This document shows positions 58,601-64,000 of a stretch of DNA of 64,000 nt, one piece after another. The notes under the pieces are model-generated. The model was not told the DNA's origin. It did not search any database and saw only the letters and a list, made by a program, of their open reading frames with translations. Origin of the DNA: Unio delphinus (lineage: Eukaryota; Mollusca; Bivalvia; Unionida; Unionidae); assembly GCA_029339505.1 (NCBI GenBank), contig JAQISU010000155.1, positions 15,267,501-15,331,500 on the forward strand, read 5' to 3'. A program made the translations under genes and the position numbers. Position 1 is the stretch's first letter. Every line of letters begins with the position of its first letter.

Positions 58601-59266
58601 TTGGGAATCGCTTTGTTGAAAATCTTTGATTTTCCATGAAAATCCTTTGGATTTTACACCCTTGGATTTCCAGGCCCTTGGCCCGCCAAGGTGTGAAATT
58701 ATCTCAGCTGCTCTTTTGTCGTTCATGGTAGCATCAATGTTGGGTACATTGACATCATCATTGATAATTCGAAATGTCGACCACGTATGAGATGCTCCAT
58801 CGCGCTTAAATTCATTAAAACAGTCTCTGATTTTACTCAACATGGTTCTATCGTCTATTAGATTTTTTGGTATATCAGAGATTTTATCGAGATTAAATCT
58901 AGCATTTTCCCAAGGCTTAATTTTCGATAATCTCTCGAACTCCTTCATATCGAGATTAAATCTAGCATTTTCCCAAGGCTTAATTTTCAATAATCTCTTA
59001 AACTCATTCATGCGTTCGTCTATTAGACGTTTTGGTTTAACAGATACTCTATCGAGATTAAATCCAGGATTAATTTTCGATAATCTCTTAAACTCCTTCA
59101 TGCTATCATCTTTTAGACGTTTTGGTTTAACAGATACTCTATCGAGATTAAATCCAGGATTAATTTTCAATAATCTCTTAAACTCCTTCATGCTATCATC
59201 TTTTAGACGTTTTGGTTTAGCATTTTTCAAAGGCTTAATTTTCGATAATCTCTTTAACTCTTTCAT
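55666..59266 (-). pseudogene. PolB-SF1 helicase-HNH fusion enzyme, copy 2
   Basis: The chosen start is the Met at 59266, where the repeat register begins; an upstream Met at 59317 would overlap the divergent gene. Order: five ~30-residue N-terminal repeats (MKEFKRLLKINPGFNLD type); a conserved domain with LRIKFIIEVEGEW, SRDSKPGILTG and NCVATQVMEHF; a shift near 58215; a linker (DPVSVWLLRS, FDQFVRPNGELYR); a shift near 57720. Then the PolB palm with motif A AIDISACYPGSF, motif-B-like IGKFTQGG and motif C VRVATDSMYI. The SF1 helicase has a Walker A reading GCGGSGMTT (Lys changed to Met), LTPTHRLAREM and IIIWD. A deletion of about 100 residues removes the WDE/GDxGQPPP region, after which YAATIHSSQGLT and NLVYLAVSRVRR follow. 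Two A-runs near 55900 shift into an HNH domain (CASC, IDRKNNNLGH, CLECNRRN). The full span is about 1200 codons. Similar long unannotated proteins are, as I recall, known in some fungi and invertebrates. Confidence 0.85.
58875..59266 (-). repeat. ~90-bp coding tandem repeats at polymerase N-terminus
   Basis: Five units encode M(K/N)EF(K/E)RL.KI.P..N..FNLD with optional VKPKRL(K/I)D(D/E) linkers. Neighbouring units are nearly identical at DNA level, which shows recent expansion. Copy 1 lacks this region altogether. Confidence 0.88.
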
Positions 59267-59308
59267 ATTATAATTAAAACAAGTATTTAAATAGAAAAGT
59301 ATTATATA
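59267..59308. promoter_or_regulatory. Divergent promoter, polymerase / zinc-ribbon genes
   Basis: About 42 bases separate the two start codons. GTATTATATAATG leads straight into the plus-strand ATG at 59309, and TTTTAATTATAATATG into the minus-strand ATG at 59266. Confidence 0.5.
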
Positions 59309-59509
59309 ATGAATCATTGTAAATGGCTTATGATTGGATCAAAGACTCCATGTAACAAATCATGCAGAAATGAATTCTGTGGGTATCATATGCAAAGCGT
59401 GAGAAACGGTTCAAAAGGTCCTCTCCCGTGCCTCTATTGTGGGGTAGGTGTTAGAGGCAAATCAGAGTTATGTATCAATTGCGGGGTAGGCGTTGAAGCG
59501 TTATTATGA
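59309..59509 (+). CDS. Small cysteine-rich zinc-binding protein
   Basis: A 66-residue protein has two Cys-rich parts: CKWLMIGSKTPCNKSCRNEFCGYH and then CLYCGVGVRGKSELCINCG (quoted as motif: CxxC-x10-CxxC). The second is a typical zinc ribbon. The frame is open and the ATG sits right behind a TATATAA core. Its stop overlaps the next ATG (ATGA). No named family; a DNA- or protein-binding accessory factor of the element is likely. Confidence 0.6.
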   Translation: MNHCKWLMIGSKTPCNKSCRNEFCGYHMQSVRNGSKGPLPCLYCGVGVRGKSELCINCGVGVEALL

Positions 59510-59652
59510 CAAAAAAAAGAATAAAAAATCCTGACTCTGTCAATGGTAACGTCAATGACGTTGCCGACGTCAAAATCATAAAAACTGACTTGGACTACAT
59601 AGAAAGATTTCCCAATGTTATAATTCAGCCAATCAATGAATTAGACAAATGA
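59506..59652 (+). CDS. Short hypothetical protein, ATGA-coupled
   Basis: A 48-residue ORF begins MTKKRIKNPDSVNGNVNDVA and ends VIIQPINELDK. Its start overlaps the stop of the zinc-ribbon gene by ATGA, and its own stop lies 16 bases before the HNH gene. No motif is recognised. The tight spacing argues for a real gene in a compact viral cluster. Confidence 0.45.
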   Translation: MTKKRIKNPDSVNGNVNDVADVKIIKTDLDYIERFPNVIIQPINELDK

Positions 59653-59667
59653 GTATATTGTATACAA

Positions 59668-60090
59668 ATGAGCCAAGAATTTCAACGACATCCTGTTATT
59701 GCAAACTATGAAGCCTCTCGTGATGGTGTTGTTAGACACTGTAGACTCAAGAAGGTGGTTGGTGGTCTGAGTAATCAAGGATATTTGATATTTGCTGCTG
59801 GAAAGAAGAAATATCTTAATCACCGTTTCGTCTATGAAGTATTTAACGGATTGATCAAGAATGGTTTTCTTATTGATCACATTGATGGTATTAAGACTAA
59901 TAATTCTTTAAATAATTTAGAAGCCGTTACACAACGCGAAAATATTAAACGAGGAGGGACTGGTTATTATAAATCAATTGGGAAGAGAGCAGTAAGATCG
60001 TTTAATACTGATAACGAGGAAATAATATTTCCGTCTATAAATAGCGCTGGTAAGTATTTTGATATTTGCTCCCCTCAGTTCAAAGAGTAG
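59668..60090 (+). CDS. HNH homing-type endonuclease (NUMOD4/HNH)
   Basis: The 140-residue protein has an N-terminal NUMOD4-like segment (FQRHPVIANYEASRDG, GYLIF), a core HNH_3 motif (LNHRFVYEVFNG, IDHIDGIKTNNSLNNLEAVT, QREN) and a C-terminal NUMOD1-like piece (IIFPSINSAGKYF). Free-standing genes of this kind are common in large DNA viruses and phages as homing endonucleases. The protein ends soon after the NUMOD1 start, so the DNA-binding tail may be cut short. Just after the stop lies GTAGCAGAGGGA, similar to the IR1/IR2 ends. Confidence 0.88.
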   Translation: MSQEFQRHPVIANYEASRDGVVRHCRLKKVVGGLSNQGYLIFAAGKKKYLNHRFVYEVFNGLIKNGFLIDHIDGIKTNNSLNNLEAVTQRENIKRGGTGYYKSIGKRAVRSFNTDNEEIIFPSINSAGKYFDICSPQFKE

Positions 60091-60540
60091 CAGAGGGAAT
60101 TTATCAAACCGCGCTTTCAAAACGCTTCAATAATAGTATTGGATTTGTTTATGTATAATCGTATATTGTGAATTAAGAAAGACAACTCGATTGGGTATCT
60201 CCGTGTGACAAATCACCAATGACAGAGTTATCGTTGAAACAGTGTTGTTGGTGATTGGTTGTTATAATTATCATGAATCTCAACAGGATATAATCAATTT
60301 TCTTTTTCATAGGAAACTAATACAACTGTTTTCGTATTTCGTATTTGATTTGTTTTTTTTTAGTGTCTTTTTCAAGTATTCTGTTTTACTTCAACGTTGC
60401 CAATGATCACTATTAAAAACAACAAGGAATAAAATCACCACACCGCGCTGTGCTGTTAGTCAACAACAACGGCTTATATACCATACTATAGCGTTATACT
60501 GTTGGGGGTTTTCGCGTTCGAAAATCATACAATGTGATCA
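60091..60540. other. Non-coding stretch of the element
   Basis: No ORF with motifs. The sequence separates the replication-side genes from the capsid-side genes. Confidence 0.4.
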
Positions 60541-60549
60541 TTACAATCT

Positions 60550-60613
60550 ATACACTTCCCGGTGTATGGATGCCTTTTGGTATTCATACAACCTAGGATT
60601 TTGTCTAGGTTGT
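60550..60613. other. Two strong hairpins
   Basis: ATACAC-TTCCCG-GTGTAT (60550-60567) and ACAACCTAG-GATTTTGT-CTAGGTTGT (60588-60613, a 9-bp perfect stem) lie close together. They could be a transcription stop, part of an origin, or a structured RNA. Confidence 0.55.
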
Positions 60614-60629
60614 AATTGATCACGTATGA

Positions 60630-60935
60630 ATGTAGATCCACCCCCGTCATCCATTGTCATTGTTCATTGTAAATACCATTGTCATTGTTCATTGTAAATA
60701 CCATACACCTATAATCTATTGTTGTACCGTCGTCATTGTAAATACCATCTCACCTATAATCTATTGTTGTGCCGTCGTCATCCATTGTCATTATAAATAC
60801 CATATATCACCTATAATCTATTGTTGTGCCGTCCTTAATTAAGTATTTCATCGTTTGCATTGTAAAGACCATATCACCTATAATCTATTGTTGTGCCGTC
60901 GTCATCCATTGTATATAACCATCATCATCCTATAA
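60630..60935. repeat. Tandem repeats of ~60-75 bp in a non-coding region
   Basis: CACCTATAATCTATTGTTGT, GCCGTCGTCATCCATTGT and CATTGTAAATACCAT recur four or more times with small length changes. The position is next to the hairpins and between gene blocks. Confidence 0.85.
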
Positions 60936-61027
60936 TCGCATTACTGTTCTTGACGTGCTAAGATGACCAACACCTTAGCGGGTCCAGAATTCATTTTGTG
61001 ATTTTCAAAGCAATTTAAAAAATATAT

Positions 61028-61039
61028 TTTTTATATAAT
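61028..61039 (+). promoter_or_regulatory. TATATAA promoter-like core
   Basis: TTTTTTATATAAT lies directly before the ATG at 61040, the same placement as at 59309, 54196 and 63326. Confidence 0.5.
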
Positions 61040-61138
61040 ATGAATTCTGAAAATATCGGATGTATTATTTCTGAACTTAGTAAATTACAAAATAAAAATA
61101 TTCAACTATGTTCAGGGTTAAATTGTGATCAAAAATGA
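61040..61138 (+). CDS. Short hypothetical protein
   Basis: A 32-residue ORF (MNSENIGCIISELSKLQNKN and so on) directly behind a TATATAA core. Its stop overlaps the next start by ATGA. No motif is recognised. Confidence 0.4.
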   Translation: MNSENIGCIISELSKLQNKNIQLCSGLNCDQK

Positions 61139-61398
61139 CTGATTTCGAGAATATGGAATTTGCACAGCATAATGGAAAATATGTCCTCTCGAAGCAGTAT
61201 TATTTCATCAAGCGCATTCAAAACCTTATCAGTGAGAGTTTAGTTTATCATGAAGATGTTAGTGTGTTTGTACCATTATGAACGGTTGTAGAAGATGTTA
61301 GGAGGCAATAAGGTGCTGAGTTTGAGCAAAGGAAACGTATCAATTCCAAAGTGAAACAGATAAAAACTCTAATCGAGCAAGCTGAGTCCTACCCTTAG
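61135..61398 (+). pseudogene. Hypothetical protein with two in-frame stops
   Basis: From the ATG, 48 residues (MTDFENMEFAQHNGKYVLSK and so on) run to TGA at 61279. The same frame then stays protein-like through TVVEDVRRQ, TAA, and EFEQRKRINSKVKQIKTLIE, up to TAG. The continuity of frame suggests one decayed gene of about 87 codons. No family is recognised; the C-terminal part is helical. Confidence 0.5.
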
Positions 61399-61680
61399 AG
61401 AGCCTCTTGTATAACCCCGTACACAGGTAACGCGATGAATGGGCCCATTCATGTGAGTTAAGTCAACAATGACAGTTGACACGGTGTTGTAAAAATACCG
61501 TAGTATTTTTTTTTTACTTGGTGAATTGCTTTGAAAATCTTTGAGTGAAATTGCTTTGGTGAATTGCAAAGCAATTCCACAAATTGAAATTGTCTACAAT
61601 TTAACAATAGTGATACTCTTTCAATAATGATAGGACAATCGCTGACCACACGAAATACAAAACAGCGACTGAATGCTATT
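61399..61680. other. No gene seen
   Basis: A short non-coding spacer with GAATTGC-type repeats (GTGAATTGCTTTG and GTGAATTGCAAAG near 61519 and 61558). Confidence 0.4.
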
Positions 61681-62460
61681 AAAAACTACTACCACTTCGT
61701 GATAGTGTACGGGAAAAGTTACAGCAACGACAACTCCTCCAGGAAGATTTTTCTACTGATACACAACAGCTCTTTAAACTGATTATCAGTGCAACTGAGG
61801 GTGTAACATCAGCAATTTCTAAACAAGAAAAAAAACAAGAAGAATCATTTCTCCCTGTGTTAGAAAAAAATAGCAAAAAGATCTAAACAAACAAAAAAGT
61901 CTTTAAAATCACTTCCTGGTGATATAATAAATACTGCAAGACGACAAGAACAACAAGAACGAGAACTTCAGAAAGAAGTTGAACGATTAGGTGATATTAA
62001 TATTTCTTCACCCCCACCTGAACCACTTGAAGAATTTCAAGAACAACAAGGCGCTGTTTCAAAAGAGGACTATTCTCCTGAAAATATATTTACAGATGAT
62101 GCGTTAAAAACAATCAGAGGAATCGAAACAGACTCTGAATTAGTTAAATTTACCAAAGACAGCTTTAAAAAAGCGAAAAGAGATAAATATTTAAAAGACG
62201 ACACGTCTAAAGATTTTGTAAAAACTCTAGACGTTTGGGCAAATAAGGTGTTTTTAGCAAAACGGGGAAAAACTAAAATCACAAGAGAAACGAGTAATGA
62301 TTATAATCAATTTCTAGCTATGGTAAAGGGAGTCACACAACCACCACCAGTATACATAGCTGACCCAATCCCAGGTGAAATACAAATAATGGCAGAAGCT
62401 GATTCTGAGAAGGGTGCAACTGGTACAACTAAAAAAAGGGTAGTGGCTTAGTTGGAAACT
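61681..62460 (+). pseudogene. Coiled-coil structural or scaffold-like protein, frameshifted
   Basis: An open frame gives SVREKLQQRQLLQEDFSTDT and LIISATEGVTSAISKQEKKQ. A shift near 61865-61880 then leads into RRQEQQERELQKEVERLGD, a Pro-rich SSPPPEPLEEF, an acidic part and a basic KFTKDSFKKAKRDKY, ending VYIADPIPGEIQIMAEAD. No start ATG in the first frame is evident near 61690. The position, upstream of the minor and major capsid genes on the same strand, suggests a virion or assembly protein. I do not recognise a family. Confidence 0.5.
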
Positions 62461-62703
62461 CTTCGAGTGGAAACGCTAGCGTAACATGTCCTGGCAATAT
62501 TCTCGGTGATATAGCACGGTTAGAAATACTTGTAGGGGGTAAACGGGCTGGAAATAACTCACCAGAAATAATCAATGAAGCTGCTGATATCTGTAGGCGA
62601 TTATTTCAAGGTGGTATCATGGATATCAGCACATATCGAGATTTTATTGAAGAGTTAGTGGAAAATCCTATAGATTTTCATCACGGTTATCATAGCGATT
62701 AAA
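62430..62703 (+). pseudogene. GNN-motif C-terminal domain, joined by frameshift
   Basis: From the seven-A run at 62436-62442, the -1 frame encodes GSGLVGNSSSGNAS and then GDIARLEILVGGKRAGNNSP and RRLFQGGIMDISTYRDFIEE, ending at TAA 62701-62703. The GxxRAGNNSPE helix-turn pattern recurs, as I recall, at the C-terminus of proteins in Polinton/adintovirus-type elements. It is most likely the true C-terminal domain of the upstream coiled-coil protein, reached by an indel or slippage at the A-run. Confidence 0.55.
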
Positions 62704-62746
62704 CTCGAAGAGTTTCACGATTAGATTAATAGCAATTGAATAGAGA

Positions 62747-63220
62747 ATGATCATACACTACAACCATGATAAACCAACTAACGTCTACGTGGTAAACTCA
62801 CGATTGCCAAAATACCGAGCATACTATGGAGATGGTCTCGGTAATACTATAATGGGATTTTTTTCAAGAATGGCTCCAAAAGTAGCGCCGCTAGCAAAAC
62901 AACTATCAATGAAAGCCATTGATGTTATCAGGGATAAGGGTATTAGCGCTGTTGGTGATCTTGCCGGGAAGGCGTTTTCAGCCGCGAAGGATAAAATAAC
63001 ATCATTAGTTCGACGGGGGAAATCTTCCAGATTTTCAAAGAAACCATTGCCGTTACCATCTACTGCGGTTATGCCTGCAAGTGTTAGTAAAATAATAAAT
63101 AACGTAGTAGATGAAAAACTACAGTCAATGATTTCATCATCGATGACTAACGCCCAGGATAATATAACAGCAAATATGATAGCGGGAAGTGGCTTAAACA
63201 AACGTCGAAGACGTCGATGA
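62747..63220 (+). CDS. Minor-capsid-like protein (adenovirus pVI/pX-like)
   Basis: The 157-residue protein has YYGDGLGNTIMGFFSRMAPK (Gly-rich, amphipathic, about residues 27-46), an Ala/Lys-rich helical middle (AKQLSMKAIDVIRDKG, AGKAFSAAKDKI), a polar linker, and a strongly basic C-terminus (GLNKRRRRR). This layout matches the minor virion proteins of adenovirus, adintovirus and Polinton elements, which act in membrane disruption or DNA condensation. The frame is intact and lies about 100 bases upstream of the major capsid gene on the same strand. Confidence 0.65.
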   Translation: MIIHYNHDKPTNVYVVNSRLPKYRAYYGDGLGNTIMGFFSRMAPKVAPLAKQLSMKAIDVIRDKGISAVGDLAGKAFSAAKDKITSLVRRGKSSRFSKKPLPLPSTAVMPASVSKIINNVVDEKLQSMISSSMTNAQDNITANMIAGSGLNKRRRRR

Positions 63221-63325
63221 AAATTGCTTGCAATTTATAAAAAACAATAATTGGAAATCATTGTTGAAATTCGAAGAATTTTCACGATTTCACCTCCAAT
63301 TTAGACCAGCGGATATATAATAAAA
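63221..63325 (+). promoter_or_regulatory. Intergenic promoter, TATATAATAAAA before capsid gene
   Basis: GCGGATATATAATAAAA lies immediately before the ATG at 63326. It is the clearest example of the TATATAA core shared by genes of this element. An inverted pair AAATTGCTTGCAATTT (63222-63237) lies at the start of the spacer. Confidence 0.55.
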
Positions 63326-64000
63326 ATGTTCAAACAGAACCCTGATAGTGCATTTGACATGGACGCCCCAGTGCTCAAGGATAATTCTGTACGCGATTAT
63401 CAATTTTTTGCCTATCACGCAGTACAACCTGATCTTCGGGAGAGAATCGAACTTCAAGTTCATGATACCAGTAAATACTTTTTGCCTTGTGAAGTCTTAA
63501 TTGAAGTCGAAGGTGAACTCGTAACAGATGTTCCAGCTAATACACAATATGATGATAACCCAACTATCCGAGTTGGTTTTGTTAACAATGGCATCATGAC
63601 GTTTTTTGAAAGTGCTAGATATCTCATTGATGGAAGAGAAATCGAATCTATTGAACGCGAGGTTGATATTGCAACGGAAATAATCGGGTTAGCGAGATAT
63701 TCTGATGACTATACTAGATCGGCAGGTCCATCTATGATGTTCGCGAAGGATATTACTGATAATGCTGAGCACGTCCAGTATTCTAGAGTAAAAGCAACAC
63801 GAGATACAGCAGCTGATCCAGCACCAGCCGGGTATGTAAGACCACCTGGTACATTTGATGTCATCAATAATATTCCCGGTTACAACCTAGGATTTGCAAC
63901 ACGAGTAGCAACGTTGCAAGGACAGCGTCGACGGTTTTCATGTGCGATTCCGTTGCATCACATATTTGGATTTTGTAGAAACGTCAGAAAAGTTATATAT
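63326..64000 (+). CDS. Probable major capsid protein, N-terminal part (runs off window)
   Basis: 225 codons are open to the last base. The start is fixed by the TATATAA core and the first Met. Segments such as IELQVHDTSKYFLPCEVLIE, VNNGIMTFFESARYLIDGRE and RRRFSCAIPLHHIFGFCRN follow the layout of the first jelly-roll of Polinton/adintovirus-type double jelly-roll capsid proteins (a β-strand pattern, an NNGI...YxIxGxEIE hairpin, then an 'IPLxHxFGF' segment). It would form the virion shell. The assignment rests on pattern and context, since no sequence search was possible. Confidence 0.7.
   Translation, partial: MFKQNPDSAFDMDAPVLKDNSVRDYQFFAYHAVQPDLRERIELQVHDTSKYFLPCEVLIEVEGELVTDVPANTQYDDNPTIRVGFVNNGIMTFFESARYLIDGREIESIEREVDIATEIIGLARYSDDYTRSAGPSMMFAKDITDNAEHVQYSRVKATRDTAADPAPAGYVRPPGTFDVINNIPGYNLGFATRVATLQGQRRRFSCAIPLHHIFGFCRNVRKVIY

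Noticed and set aside
58842..59273. 143-codon plus-strand ORF with repeats
   Set aside because: Antisense shadow of the repeated polymerase N-terminus.
62436..62442. A7 run as a canonical -1 ribosomal frameshift site
   Set aside because: The zero-frame codons are AAA AAA AGG preceded by T, so the heptamer phase is wrong for X_XXY_YYZ; kept only as an indel or transcriptional slippage candidate.
62824..63201. 125-codon minus-strand ORF
   Set aside because: Antisense to the minor-capsid-like gene, which has the promoter context and the coherent protein layout.

Overview
The window is from an invertebrate animal genome, most probably a mollusc or another lophotrochozoan. The reasons are: a spliced host gene with ordinary GT-AG introns; many long microsatellites; several tRNA-derived SINEs; LINE fragments; a 187-bp hAT MITE that resembles the SPACE INVADERS (SPIN) family, which I recall being reported from a pond snail; and endogenised Maverick/adintovirus-type genes. 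No bacterial operons, rRNA genes or CRISPR arrays are visible. The species assignment is inference.

Region 1 (1-9.7 kb, minus strand) holds three consecutive exons of an allograft inflammatory factor 1 (AIF1)-like EF-hand gene. Their splice phases fit exactly. The first intron contains a large AT-rich tandem array with a 662-bp higher-order unit. Region 2 (10.08-34.44 kb) is bounded by inverted copies of an array of about 115-bp repeats with matching outer ends, so it may be one very large terminal-inverted-repeat element. It contains exon-like pieces, SINEs, LINE reverse-transcriptase fragments, the SPIN-like MITE, and a young Ty3/gypsy-type LTR element (23460-30045) that landed inside a minisatellite. 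That LTR element keeps gag-protease-integrase but has lost reverse transcriptase; a short RNase H remnant shows the ancestral order was integrase before RT. Region 3 (34.4-43.5 kb) is gene-poor, with SINEs, simple repeats, degenerate tandem repeats and a foldback.

Region 4 (43.5-64 kb) is of viral/transposon origin. A decayed protein-primed DNA polymerase B (44.0-47.2 kb) comes first. It is followed by two head-to-tail copies of a different module (48.09-53.19 and 53.52-59.27 kb): packaging ATPase (minus), DUF5679-like zinc ribbon plus phospholipase A2 (plus), retroviral-type integrase (plus), and a very long minus-strand enzyme that joins a divergent family B polymerase palm, an SF1 helicase and an HNH nuclease. 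Copy 2 continues into small zinc-ribbon and short overlapping ORFs, a homing-type HNH endonuclease, a structured repeat-rich non-coding stretch, a coiled-coil protein, a minor-capsid-like protein and a probable major capsid protein that is still open at the window end.

The viral genes make a coherent set: integrase for insertion, polymerase/helicase/nuclease for replication, ATPase for packaging, and PLA2 plus capsid proteins for particle formation and entry. Most of the replication-side genes carry frameshifts, stops, internal deletions or lost key residues, whereas the capsid-side genes nearest the right edge are open. The polymerase-helicase-HNH fusion in a Polinton-like gene context is the best candidate here for a poorly described system.
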